A program made the position numbers and the translations under genes. This document shows positions 8,001 to 15,890 of a DNA stretch of 54,031 nucleotides, piece after piece. How positions within the stretch are numbered: the stretch's first letter is position 1; every line of letters starts with the position of its first letter. The stretch is from contig CAMACX010000019.1 in the NCBI GenBank assembly GCA_945831575.1, positions 1-54,031 of the forward strand. Reading direction: 5' to 3'. Below the pieces are notes generated by a model. That model did no database searches. It saw only the letters and a program-made list of their open reading frames with translations, and was not told the origin of the DNA. The stretch comes from an uncultured Mediterranea sp. (lineage in GTDB: Bacteria; Bacteroidota; Bacteroidia; Bacteroidales; Bacteroidaceae).

Positions 8001-9840
8001 TGAGCAGCAGAAAGTGCTTGTCGAGGTCTGCGTCACAGTAGAGCACATAGCAGCGGGCATCCAGCCGTGGGTCACGCCCGGCACGACCGGCTTCCTGCAC
8101 GTAGTTCTCCAGCGAGTCGGAGATGTCATAATGGATGACCAGTCCCACATCCTTCTTATCGACTCCCATGCCGAAGGCCGAGGTGGCCACCATGATGCGC
8201 ACGCGGTCGTTCATGAAGTCTTCTTGATTGGCTATCTTCTCGTCGGCATCCATCTTGCCATTGTAAGGCAGGGCCTTGAAGCCATCGCGCGTGAGCTTGG
8301 CTGCCAATAGGTGGGTCTGCTTGGTGCGCGAGACATACACGATGACAGGGCATGTCGTACCCGTGATGAGCGAACGCAGTTTGGTGTATTTCTCCTCATC
8401 CGTCTCAGCATGAAGGACCGAATAGCGCAAGTTGGTGCGTGTGGCCGAGGAGGCAAAGAGCCGGAGGTCCAGGCCGACCGTCTGCTTGAAGTAGTCGCAG
8501 ATGTCCTGTACGACCTTCTGCTTGGCTGTGGCTGTAAAGCAGGATACCGGTATGGCCTCACGGCACCCTTTCTGCTGCTGGTATTGGCTGATGAACTTGC
8601 CGATGTAGAGATAATCCACGCGGAAATCCTGGCCCCAGGAAGAGAAGCAATGGGCTTCATCAATCACAAAACGGACGACATGACGGGCCAGCAGGATACG
8701 CTCTACCGTCTTCGAGCGAAGCATCTCGGGAGCGATGTAGAGGAGCGATGCGTCACCATCCATCACGCGCTGGATAGCCTCCGCACGGCTCAGCGGGTCC
8801 ATCAGCCCATTGATGGTGACTGCATCCGTAATGCCTCGCTCTTCCAGGTTGTCCACCTGGTCTTTCATCAGGGATTGCAGGGGCGAGATGACCACGGTAA
8901 GGCCATGTACTGTACGCCCCTCGATCAAGGCTGGGAGCTGGAACGTCAGCGACTTGCCTCCCCCTGTCGGAAAGATGGCCAGCAGCGACTGATGGGCTAC
9001 GGCAGCACGGACGGCATGCTCCTGGAGGGGCTCGCCTTCGTACGTACGGAAGTCCTGATAGCCGAAGTGCCGCTTCAGACCGACATGTACATCGAGCAGC
9101 TGGTGGCAGTAGCTGCATCCTTCACTACAGGGAGTATGGCGAAGCAGCCGCACCACATGCTCCACGTTGGGATAATGGTGCAGCACCCATGCCGGCGTGA
9201 TGGAACGATGGTCTGTGGTGTCAATCAAGGCGAGCGCATAAGCCAGTTCGCAAGGTCGCTGACGGACGATGGTCTCCACCTCTGCATGACGGCAGATTCT
9301 TCCTTCGTAGGCCGAACGGATCAGTTCCACCAGTGTCTCTTCGCCACCGGTCTCGGCTCCTACAAAGGAGAGGAAGCCACGAAACTCCTCCTGCTGATGG
9401 AGCAGTGTGGCAAAGATGCGCTGTCGGACGGTAGAGAGTCTGCTCCATTGAGCCACCTCGTCCATGAGCAGGTCACGCGCTTTCTCACAATCGTTCACCG
9501 GATTATTGACCTGCTCACAGAGCAGTTTGTCGTCTTTCAGCAGGTGGTGATAGGGCCGTTCGGGGAAGAGCAAGGGCGATAGGTACAGCGTGTCAACCAG
9601 CCTGTATGGGCATGATGCACCACCGCCAAACAGGTATTGGGCATCATGATGGATGATGTTGTGTCCACAGACATACTCCACATCCCGGAGGAAATCCATC
9701 AATTCCCGCTTATGGGCTGAATGGAAACAGGCCCCATCCCATCTGAGCGCACCGATGTCATGAACCTTCCGGTCCTTCACTCCTGTCTCAACATCGACAA
9801 AAGCATAGCGTGAACCTGACGATTTATGGTGCTCTTCCAT
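5014..9840 (-). CDS. Exonuclease-RecQ-UvrD triple-fusion DNA helicase
   Basis: 1608 residues with three enzymatic modules. (1) Residues 10-130 form a DEDD 3'-5' exonuclease of DnaQ/RNase T type: D16 and E18 in FVDVETG, N61 and D66 in CGHNIIHHD, and D117 in NNPVNDCEKA. (2) Residues 260-680 form a RecQ helicase: PTGGGKS 291-297, DEAH 394-397, the aromatic loop SSWGQDFR, and motif VI in QEAGRAGRDP. (3) Residues 1060-1480 form a UvrD/Rep superfamily-1 helicase: AAGPGSGKT, VIDEVQD, GDDDQNIYEFRGSD, STIHKAKGREFDD, YYVGMTRAK. A CxxxCxxC cluster (C238, C242, C245) lies before RecQ. The last about 110 residues are unrecognised. All catalytic motifs look intact. It starts 31 bp after the AAA/nuclease gene on the same strand, so the two are probably cotranscribed. 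Confidence 0.92.
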   Translation of the reverse strand: MEEHHKSSGSRYAFVDVETGVKDRKVHDIGALRWDGACFHSAHKRELMDFLRDVEYVCGHNIIHHDAQYLFGGGASCPYRLVDTLYLSPLLFPERPYHHLLKDDKLLCEQVNNPVNDCEKARDLLMDEVAQWSRLSTVRQRIFATLLHQQEEFRGFLSFVGAETGGEETLVELIRSAYEGRICRHAEVETIVRQRPCELAYALALIDTTDHRSITPAWVLHHYPNVEHVVRLLRHTPCSEGCSYCHQLLDVHVGLKRHFGYQDFRTYEGEPLQEHAVRAAVAHQSLLAIFPTGGGKSLTFQLPALIEGRTVHGLTVVISPLQSLMKDQVDNLEERGITDAVTINGLMDPLSRAEAIQRVMDGDASLLYIAPEMLRSKTVERILLARHVVRFVIDEAHCFSSWGQDFRVDYLYIGKFISQYQQQKGCREAIPVSCFTATAKQKVVQDICDYFKQTVGLDLRLFASSATRTNLRYSVLHAETDEEKYTKLRSLITGTTCPVIVYVSRTKQTHLLAAKLTRDGFKALPYNGKMDADEKIANQEDFMNDRVRIMVATSAFGMGVDKKDVGLVIHYDISDSLENYVQEAGRAGRDPRLDARCYVLYCDADLDKHFLLLNQTKLSISEIQQVWKAVKELTRQRTRVCCSALEIARKAGWDDSVSDIETRVRTALAALEQAGYLERGNNVPHVYATGITVKNVDEARKRITESLLFEQAEVEQAVRILKSLISQKHIAKAQDAEAESRVDYLADILGLSKSEVVSSVERMRQEGILADSKDISAYLCDASDSESKSKRLLERFTRLERYILSHIPDESLRISYKQLNENAHQDGVEMTTEKDIRTLLFFLTVKGYTHKHEEANRGVELTRQQDMASTLERCERRLEICQFAIGWLYRLTTRMSADELKGKGVQFSVLELLSDLQVHGRNLFGTLQGVQLGEVEEALLYLSRIGALKLEGGFLVLYNAMDIRRLKDNKMRYKQEDYRMLSEFYKQKIQQVHIVGEYANLMVRSYDEALHYVQDYFHMDYKRFIAKYFKGERLRQIERNVTPEKYEQLFGVLSARQMEIISDKDSRCIVAAAGPGSGKTRTLVHKLASLLLLEDVKHEQLLMLTFSRAAAMEFKQRLMGLIGNAAHFVEIKTFHSYCFDLLGRVGNLDDAKDVVARAAQQIRDGEVEPNRIAKTVLVIDEVQDINAEEYALVCALMKANEEMRVVAVGDDDQNIYEFRGSDSRYMAQLLQATGGRLMEMTDNYRSAQHVVECANAFVAGIGGRMKRSPLRSMSQQEGFVSIHHHVARTAMYQPLVEELLAHRGGGTIGVLTQTNEEAVILVALLRKQGVSCKLVQSMEGFRFWNMAEVRMFLKLVEQGTHTPLIPDEVWSEAKAKTFEQYATSESLHYLQRCITLFEQTNKAKYHTDFKEYVFESSLEDFCDLSGAEVVVSTIHKAKGREFDDVYLLITQPPHLTDEVLRRYYVGMTRAKTRLFIHADGPLFSRLPADRHCVCQQQYEMPQEIVLQLSYKDVNLGFFRFRKNQVLALRPGEPLRFDHNYLYARDQGTPVALLSQKMQAELSLWAERGYKVTAASIRFIVAWRPKDASDESQQEHAVLLADLTLSRQG

Positions 9841-9871
9841 CTACATCTGCTTATTTCCGGGGCGTTCCTGA

Positions 9872-11590
9872 TTAGGGGTTGGCAGGGAATATCTTTGCCG
9901 CCTTGTTGGCCGCGAGATAGGCCACGTAGGTCGTCATCCGGTAGTTGGGGAACTGGGCGTTGATGTCGGCAGCGTAGCGGTTGACCTGCCGGACGTCCTC
10001 TTCGCGCGGGGCGGTGAGGCACTCCACCTTGTCCTGCTCGGATGCCTTGTAGTACTTGAACTCCACGATGCGGCAGTCGTTGTGGAAGTCTGTGCCGGGT
10101 ATGCCCGTCAGCACCAGGTCGGCACGGCCAGAGGGCAGGTTCTGCTCCAGGGCGAAGGTGTAGCAGTTGCTCAGGTAGCGGCTCAGCAGCTCGAAGAAGG
10201 AGCAACGCACGAAGTTCTCATTGATCTTGTCGAACGCCTGTGCAGGAAACTGGCCGAGATACCGCTCCACGTAGTTGTAGAAGAGGGGCTCAAACCGGCG
10301 TTCCTCCACGAAGGTCCTGTACGCCGGGACAAACCACTGGGCCTTGTCGCTGATCTTGTTCAGCTCATTGTAGTAACCCACGTAGATGCTGCGGGTGGTC
10401 AGGTTGGGCAGCGCCATCGTGAAGTGGTCCTTCAGCGTAGTCATCCCTAGGTAGAACAGGCTGATGGGATAGAACTCCGGCGAGAAGAACCGCTGCTTGT
10501 TGAACTTACTCCTGAAGTCGGACTGTGAGTAGATCATCTCCCCGTCGATGAGCAGCGTGTCGAGCATCTCCTTGGCATTCTCCAGCGAGATGGTCAGACG
10601 GCGGATCCAGCTCACATCCGTGCGCAGGTTCTCATCCACCAGTTCATCGGGGATGGATTTATTAATGGCGTACTTCTTCAGGAAGTAGGTCAGAATGGTC
10701 GAGTTGAACAGCGGTTCCGACTTGCTGAGGAAGTGGTAACCGTCATAATTGTTGAGGATAAGCGTCCAGAGCTCATCGTAATTGGCGGCTGGATTGTAAG
10801 TATCTATGACAAAACGCAGATAGTCGGCTGTCTCCTGATGGGTGAACCCCAGCATACTGATAAACTCCGACTCAAGGGTGATAATCTCAGCAATATTGAA
10901 CCCGCTCGTCAGGTCGTCCATCGTCACGGGGAGTACGCCCGTGCAGAAACAGGTGCGGATGGTACCCTCGCCTATCCCGGCCTTGATGACCTTGAAGAAG
11001 GTACGCAGGAAACTCTCTCCCCGGGTCACCTCCTCATACATCGAGTCGTTATACTCCACAAGCAGCTGATTGGTGAAGTTATCGTACTCGTCTATCAGGA
11101 TGTAAAGCGGAGGCAGCTGATGGGACGAGACATAGTCCAGCAGCTCGGCCAGCATCTGCGAAGCATTACCATCTGACCGGAACGTGAAGTCGCCGAAGAG
11201 GTCACGGTTATGAGCCACCGCGATTCTCACCGGCCCGCAGTTGAGCAAATGGAAGTTCTTCTTCAATTCATCCTTGTCGCGCGACATCGACATCTTGGAG
11301 AAGTCATAGCGCAGCACGATGTACTTGTTGTGATCAGCGGTGGGCTGCGCACCTATCGCCGTACCGCCGAAGAGTGCCTCGAAGCGGTCAGCCTTGGTGC
11401 GGTCATAATAGTGGGCAAGCGTGGACACCAGCAGGCTCTTGCCAAACCTGCGCGGACGAAGGAACACGGGGGCCTTGTATCGCTCCAGTTTCCGGATGTA
11501 ATCGGTCTTATCGATATAGTAGTAACCACGCTCCCTGAGCTCTGCGAAGTTGGCTATCGCATACGGTATCTTGATCTCTGCCTCTGTCAT
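9872..11590 (-). CDS. AAA-ATPase-like protein with PD-(D/E)XK nuclease domain (DUF1703 type)
   Basis: 572 residues. The N-terminal part is the predicted AAA-ATPase family: IPYAIANFAELRERGYYYIDKT, Walker A FLRPRRFGKSLL at about residues 42-53, and Walker B LYILIDEYDNF. The C-terminal segment SGRADLVLTG ... CRIVEFKYYKAS gives the D and the E-x-K of a PD-(D/E)XK nuclease fold. The family is widespread and expanded in gut Bacteroidales, but its role is not established. The 31-bp gap to the helicase fusion on the same strand suggests the two work together. Confidence 0.9.
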   Translation of the reverse strand: MTEAEIKIPYAIANFAELRERGYYYIDKTDYIRKLERYKAPVFLRPRRFGKSLLVSTLAHYYDRTKADRFEALFGGTAIGAQPTADHNKYIVLRYDFSKMSMSRDKDELKKNFHLLNCGPVRIAVAHNRDLFGDFTFRSDGNASQMLAELLDYVSSHQLPPLYILIDEYDNFTNQLLVEYNDSMYEEVTRGESFLRTFFKVIKAGIGEGTIRTCFCTGVLPVTMDDLTSGFNIAEIITLESEFISMLGFTHQETADYLRFVIDTYNPAANYDELWTLILNNYDGYHFLSKSEPLFNSTILTYFLKKYAINKSIPDELVDENLRTDVSWIRRLTISLENAKEMLDTLLIDGEMIYSQSDFRSKFNKQRFFSPEFYPISLFYLGMTTLKDHFTMALPNLTTRSIYVGYYNELNKISDKAQWFVPAYRTFVEERRFEPLFYNYVERYLGQFPAQAFDKINENFVRCSFFELLSRYLSNCYTFALEQNLPSGRADLVLTGIPGTDFHNDCRIVEFKYYKASEQDKVECLTAPREEDVRQVNRYAADINAQFPNYRMTTYVAYLAANKAAKIFPANP

Positions 11591-11716
11591 AATCCCACAA
11601 TGAATAGTTTACACTTTACTTTTCCACTGCAAAAATAACATGCTCTGCGCAAACTACCAAACCATTTGCCGCTTTTATTCTCGCACCAGACAGAAAGCCG
11701 CTCCTGACATAAGAGA

Positions 11717-11759
11717 ATACGCCCTCCAGACGAGCCGCATGGCAATCTGAAGGGCGTAT
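11717..11759 (-). terminator. Terminator hairpin downstream of gcvT
   Basis: ATACGCCCTcCAGA and TCTGaAGGGCGTAT form a 14-position stem with one mismatch, 58 bp past the gcvT stop. A pyrimidine-rich stretch follows on the minus strand. It lies in the 227-bp gap before the AAA/nuclease gene, in which nothing else is obvious. Confidence 0.6.
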
Positions 11760-11799
11760 GGATGATATGCTCAATACGCTATGGTCGTCGAGCTGACCT

Positions 11800-11833
11800 T
11801 TACTTGCGGAAGGGCTATTACTTGCGGAAGGGC
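11800..11833. repeat. 18-bp-period tandem duplication at the gcvT stop codon
   Basis: TTACTTGCGGAAGGGC occurs at 11800-11815 and again at 11818-11833. The copy at 11818 contains the gcvT stop codon and the last codons (FRK). The other repeats the same codons and stop just downstream. Confidence 0.85.
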
Positions 11834-12903
11834 GGCTTCACTACGACGGCTTTCAGCTTGCGGCCACGGTTGTCGAGGGCTATCTCGGTACCTACCTTGG
11901 CGAAGGCGGGCTTCACATAGCCCATGCCGATACCTATTTTGCGTGTGGGCGACATCGTGCCTGACGTCACTACACCAATCTGCTCTCCTTCGGGGCTTAG
12001 CAGTGCGTAGCCGTGGCGGGGAATACCGCGATCCACCAGCTCGAAGCCGACCAGCTTGCGCACCACACCCTCGGCCTTCTGACGGGCCAGCTCGGCGCGG
12101 TTGGTAAACTCCTTGCCATCCACAAACTTCGTGATCCAGCCCAGGCCGGCCTCAATGGGCGATGTCGTGTCGTCCAGGTCGTTGCCGTAGAGGCAGAATC
12201 CCATCTCCAGGCGCAGCGTGTCGCGGGCACCCAGGCCAATCGGCTTGATGCCGTACTCAGCACCGGCCTCAAACACGGCATCCCAGATCTTCATCGCAGC
12301 ATCGGGGTAGAAATAGAGCTCGAATCCACCGGCACCCGTATAGCCCGTGTTGGAGATGATCACATCCTTCTCGCCGGCAAAGGCACCGTGCGTGAAGTGG
12401 TAGTAGGGAATCTCTGAGAGATTGATGTCCGTCAGCTTCTGCAGCGTAGCCAGTGCCTTGGGGCCCTGGATGGCCAGCTGAGCCATGCGATCGCTGGCAT
12501 TCTCCAGCTCAGCACCATCGGCATTGTGGCTCACGCACCAGTTCCAGTCCTTCTCGATGTTGGCCGCATTGACCACCAGCAGGTACTTCTCCGGCTCGTA
12601 GTAATAGACGATCAGGTCATCCACGATACCCCCCTGTTCGTTGGGGAAGCAGCTGTACTGTGCCTGACCAATAGTCAGCGCAGCCACGTTGTTGGAGGTA
12701 ATCTTCTGCAGGAAAGGCAGCGCGTTGGGACCTTTCACCCAGAACTCACCCATGTGCGACACGTCGAATACACCCACCGCGTTGCATACCGTCATGTGTT
12801 CGTCGATGATGCCCGAATATTCGATAGGCATGTTGTATCCCGCAAACTCGTGCATCTTGGCACCCAGCGAGATGTGTTTCTCAGTAAACGGAGTTGTCTT
12901 CAT
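11818..12903 (-). CDS. gcvT: Aminomethyltransferase, T protein of the glycine cleavage system
   Basis: 361 residues, the normal length for GcvT. It transfers the methylene group from the H-protein-bound aminomethyl intermediate to tetrahydrofolate and releases ammonia. The start [17 protein letters not shown] is followed by the family hallmarks [39 protein letters not shown] and the folate-binding segment [13 protein letters not shown]. The C-terminal barrel ends in [15 protein letters not shown]. The other cleavage-system genes are not in the window. No -7 box is seen immediately upstream; the gene follows pepT on the same strand with a 75-bp gap. Confidence 0.97.
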   Translation of the reverse strand: MKTTPFTEKHISLGAKMHEFAGYNMPIEYSGIIDEHMTVCNAVGVFDVSHMGEFWVKGPNALPFLQKITSNNVAALTIGQAQYSCFPNEQGGIVDDLIVYYYEPEKYLLVVNAANIEKDWNWCVSHNADGAELENASDRMAQLAIQGPKALATLQKLTDINLSEIPYYHFTHGAFAGEKDVIISNTGYTGAGGFELYFYPDAAMKIWDAVFEAGAEYGIKPIGLGARDTLRLEMGFCLYGNDLDDTTSPIEAGLGWITKFVDGKEFTNRAELARQKAEGVVRKLVGFELVDRGIPRHGYALLSPEGEQIGVVTSGTMSPTRKIGIGMGYVKPAFAKVGTEIALDNRGRKLKAVVVKPPFRK

Positions 12904-12962
12904 CTTTTGAGTTGATTAGTTAGGAAGTTCTTTATTATTTATTGATATGTTGAAAACCAGAT

Positions 12963-12983
12963 AATTATAAATTGTAAATTACC
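12963..12983. repeat. 7-bp-period array overlapping the pepT stop codon
   Basis: AATTATA-AATTGTA-AATTACC are three degenerate heptads. On the minus strand they read as GGTAATT, TACAATT and TATAATT. The pepT stop TAA (12979-12981) lies inside the array. Confidence 0.6.
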
Positions 12984-14202
12984 TCTCCCCTACCAGACGC
13001 ACAATCTCCACCACCGTCTGCATGGCCTTCTCCATGTTGGGGATGGGGAGGAACTCAAAGCGTCCGTGGAAGTTGAGTCCGCCGGCGAAGATGTTGGGAC
13101 AGGGCAGCCCCTTGAACGAGAGCTGAGCACCGTCCGTACCGCCACGGATGGCACGCACCTTAGGCTCCACACCGGCGGCCAGCATGGCCTCCTTGGCGAT
13201 GTCGATGATGTGCATCACAGGCTCAATCTGCTGGCGCATGTTGTAGTACTGGTCGTGCATGTCGAGGATGACTGTGCCGGCGCCAAACTCCTCATTGAGC
13301 AGGTGAACCAGCTGCATGATGTTCTGCTTGCGTCCCTCGAAGCGGTTGCGGTCGTGGTCGCGTATGATGTAGCTCACGGTGGCCTGCTCTACGCCGCCCT
13401 CCATGCCGATGAGGTGGTAGAATCCCTCGTAACCCTCGGTGTGCTCGGGGCTCTCCTTGGCAGGCAGCAGGGAGATGAAGCGGTTGGCCATGCGCAAGGC
13501 GTTGAGCATCTTGTTCTTGGCGTAGCCGGGGTGAACGTTACGACCGTAGCAGGTGATGCGTGCCGAGGCAGCATTGAAGTTCTCAAACTCCAGCTCACCC
13601 AGTTCGCCGCCGTCCATCGTGTAGGCCCAGTCGCAGCCGAAGCGCTCTACATCAAACTTGTGTGCGCCGAGGCCAATCTCCTCATCGGGGTTAAAACCCA
13701 CGCGTACCTTGCCGTGCTTGATCTCGGGGTGCTCCTGCAGATAGACCATGGCCTGTACAATCTCAGCAATGCCGGCCTTGTCGTCAGCGCCGAGCAATGT
13801 ATGTCCGTCGGTCACAATCAGGTCCTCGCCGCAGTGGTCGAGCAGCTCGGGGAAGCGCTTGGGTGAGAGCACCACGGTGCCATCGGCTGAGAGCGGGATG
13901 TCGCTGCCATCGTAGGTCGATACAATGCGGGGTTTCACCTCCTTGCCGCTCATATCGGGGCTGGTGTCCATGTGGGCAATGAAGCCGATTGTGGGCAAGG
14001 GGCGGTCGGCGTTGGCTGGCAGGGTGGCAAACAGGTAGCCATTGTCATCCAGGGTAATCTCCTCCAGGCCGAGTGAGGCGAGCTCCTCCTTCAAATAGCG
14101 TGCAAATACCATCTGACCGGGCGTGCTGGGGGTCACGCCGGTTGTCTCGTCCGACTGTGTGTCGAAACTTACATACTTCAAAAATCGTTCAACTAAAGTC
14201 AT
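12979..14202 (-). CDS. pepT: Peptidase T (tripeptide aminopeptidase)
   Basis: 407 residues from the ATG at 14200-14202 ([19 protein letters not shown]). The open frame runs 24 codons further upstream, but that part overlaps the promoter region, and family length (about 405-410) supports the chosen start. PepT is a cytosolic zinc tripeptidase of family M20. The zinc ligand motifs are visible as [23 protein letters not shown] and [13 protein letters not shown], and the C-terminal histidine in [12 protein letters not shown]. It has its own promoter just upstream. Confidence 0.96.
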   Translation of the reverse strand: MTLVERFLKYVSFDTQSDETTGVTPSTPGQMVFARYLKEELASLGLEEITLDDNGYLFATLPANADRPLPTIGFIAHMDTSPDMSGKEVKPRIVSTYDGSDIPLSADGTVVLSPKRFPELLDHCGEDLIVTDGHTLLGADDKAGIAEIVQAMVYLQEHPEIKHGKVRVGFNPDEEIGLGAHKFDVERFGCDWAYTMDGGELGELEFENFNAASARITCYGRNVHPGYAKNKMLNALRMANRFISLLPAKESPEHTEGYEGFYHLIGMEGGVEQATVSYIIRDHDRNRFEGRKQNIMQLVHLLNEEFGAGTVILDMHDQYYNMRQQIEPVMHIIDIAKEAMLAAGVEPKVRAIRGGTDGAQLSFKGLPCPNIFAGGLNFHGRFEFLPIPNMEKAMQTVVEIVRLVGER

Positions 14203-14232
14203 AATTATAGATAAGTGTGTGAAATTCGCCCT

Positions 14233-14263
14233 CAAAGATACAGAAAGGGATGCAAACTGCCAA
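14233..14263 (-). promoter_or_regulatory. pepT promoter
   Basis: On the minus strand TTG (14261-14263), a 20-bp spacer and TATCTTTG (14233-14240) match the Bacteroidetes promoter exactly. The spacer overlaps the loop and one arm of the terminator hairpin of the gene upstream (14244-14280). Confidence 0.75.
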
Positions 14264-14280
14264 GCAATCTGCATCCCTTT
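14244..14280 (-). terminator. Terminator hairpin after the PurF-like gene
   Basis: AAAGGGATGCA ... TGCATCCCTTT is an 11-bp perfect stem with a 15-base loop, starting 17 bp past the stop at 14297. The minus-strand continuation is TTTCTGT. It overlaps the pepT promoter. Confidence 0.7.
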
Positions 14281-14296
14281 TTAATATTTATTCAAT

Positions 14297-15706
14297 TTAA
14301 AAGTGGCTGCTGCCGTCGAAGCAATGGGTGCAGACTTTGCATTTGGGCAACCCAATGGACTCTATCAGAGTCTCCAATGTATTGAATTTCAGAGAGGTAA
14401 GACCAAATCGCTTGCGTATTTCCTCCACCATGCGCTGATACTCGGGCGAACCGGTGGTGGCGTACTTGTCGAGGTTCTTATTCTCGTCACCCTCCAGCTC
14501 CTTGATGATGCGGCGGGTGATGAGCTCCAGGTCGCTCTTGGAAGCAGTAAAGCCCACGAAGGGGCAGCTGTAGATGAGCGGCGGGCACGCAATGCGTACG
14601 TGGGCCTCACGGGCTCCGTAGTCGAAGAGTACGCGCACGTTGTCGCGCAGCTGGGTGCCGCGCACGATGCTGTCATCGCAGAAGAGCACACGCTTGCCCT
14701 CAAGCATGGCCCGGTTGGGGATGAGCTTCATCTTGGCCACCAGGTTGCGCATCTCTTGCTTGCTGGGGGTGAAGCTGCGGGGCCACGTGGGGGTGTATTT
14801 GGCAATGGCACGGTGGTAGGGCACCCCTTTACCCTCGGCATAACCCAAGGCCATGCCCACGCCTGAATCGGGGATGCCGCAGGCGCAATCCACCTCCGAC
14901 TCATCGGTCTGGCCCATCTTCAGGCCCGAGAGGAAACGCACCTCCTCTACGTTCTTGCCCTCGTAACAGGAGGTGGGGAAACCGTAATAGACCCACAGAA
15001 AGGCGCAAATCTGCATCTCCTTGTTGGGGGCACGCATCTGCTCGATGCCGTCGGCACGCAGGCGCAGAATCTCGCCCGGACCTACATAACGCTCCACCTC
15101 GTAGTCGAGGTTGGGGAAGCTGCTCGACTCGCTCGACACGGCGTAGGCTCCCTCCTTCTTGCCCACCACGATGGGTGTGCGGCCCCACTGGTCGCGGGCG
15201 GCAATCACGCCGTCCTCTGTCAGCAGGAGCATGGAGCAGGAGCCCTTGATGTGGCGGAATACATTCTCGATGCCATCCACGAAGTCCTTGCCCTGGATGA
15301 TGAGCAGTGCGATAAGCTCGGTCTGGTTGGTCTTGCCGGAACTCAGCTCGGCAAAGTGCATGTTCTGTGCCAGCAGTTCGCGCTCTATCTCCTCCATGTT
15401 GACAATCTTGGCCACAGTGACCAGGGCGAAACGCCCTAAGTGGGAGTTGAGTACGATAGGCTGCGGGTCGGTATCACTGATGATGCCGATGCCCGAGCAA
15501 CCGGGAAAATTATCGAGTTCGCCCTCGAACTTTGAGCGGAAATAGCTGCTCTCCAGATTATGGATAGCGCGTGAGAAGCAGTGCTTCTCTTCGTCGTAGG
15601 TAGCCAAACCTCCACGTTTGGTACCCAGATGTGAATTGTAATCAGTTCCGTAAAACAGATCGGTAATGCAGGCCTCGCGGGCCACCGTACCAAAAAAACC
15701 TCCCAT
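14297..15706 (-). CDS. Amidophosphoribosyltransferase-like protein lacking the glutaminase cysteine
   Basis: 469 residues with the two-domain layout of PurF: an N-terminal class-II glutamine amidotransferase fold and a C-terminal phosphoribosyltransferase domain with the PRPP loop VLFCDDSIVRGTQLRD. True PurF begins with a mature N-terminal Cys (MCGI...). This protein begins MGGFFGTVAREAC, so the nucleophile is a glycine. It may use free ammonia, depend on a partner, or have a different job. The tail KCKVCTHCFDG resembles the iron-sulfur cysteine region of B. subtilis-type PurF. The start codon is clear (ATG 15704-15706). It is not in a purine operon here. Confidence 0.85.
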   Translation of the reverse strand: MGGFFGTVAREACITDLFYGTDYNSHLGTKRGGLATYDEEKHCFSRAIHNLESSYFRSKFEGELDNFPGCSGIGIISDTDPQPIVLNSHLGRFALVTVAKIVNMEEIERELLAQNMHFAELSSGKTNQTELIALLIIQGKDFVDGIENVFRHIKGSCSMLLLTEDGVIAARDQWGRTPIVVGKKEGAYAVSSESSSFPNLDYEVERYVGPGEILRLRADGIEQMRAPNKEMQICAFLWVYYGFPTSCYEGKNVEEVRFLSGLKMGQTDESEVDCACGIPDSGVGMALGYAEGKGVPYHRAIAKYTPTWPRSFTPSKQEMRNLVAKMKLIPNRAMLEGKRVLFCDDSIVRGTQLRDNVRVLFDYGAREAHVRIACPPLIYSCPFVGFTASKSDLELITRRIIKELEGDENKNLDKYATTGSPEYQRMVEEIRKRFGLTSLKFNTLETLIESIGLPKCKVCTHCFDGSSHF

Positions 15707-15750
15707 GGGTGAGTGAATATTGTTTTAAGTTAAAAGTTATTGATTCTTGA

Positions 15751-15858
15751 AACCACAGATTCCACAGATTAGGACAGATTGACACAGCTCATTATTTTGA
15801 TTTAATCTCAAAAAAGATAATCTGTGACCATCTGTTGCATCTGTGAAAATCTGTGGTT
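15751..15858. repeat. ACAGATT-type inverted-repeat element, copy A
   Basis: The left end AACCACAGATTCCACAGATT and right end ATCTGTGAAAATCTGTGGTT are inverted copies sharing 11 perfect terminal bases (AACCACAGATT). The interior has more ACAGATT/AATCTGT words. It fills most of the 184-bp gap between the PurF-like gene and the phosphohexomutase. Three more copies lie at 19398, 20694 and 32971. Confidence 0.8.
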
Positions 15859-15890
15859 CCTGATATCGCGATTTGCGTAAAGTCAATTCA

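Noticed and set aside
6586..9582. Further long plus-strand open frames (6586-7665, 8311-9582)
   Set aside because: Mirror frames of the same helicase gene, without motifs.
13066..13866. 266-codon plus-strand open frame
   Set aside because: Antisense to pepT; composition only.
14297..15706. Canonical PurF
   Set aside because: The N-terminal nucleophile Cys is absent and no purine genes are adjacent, so I did not assign the symbol.
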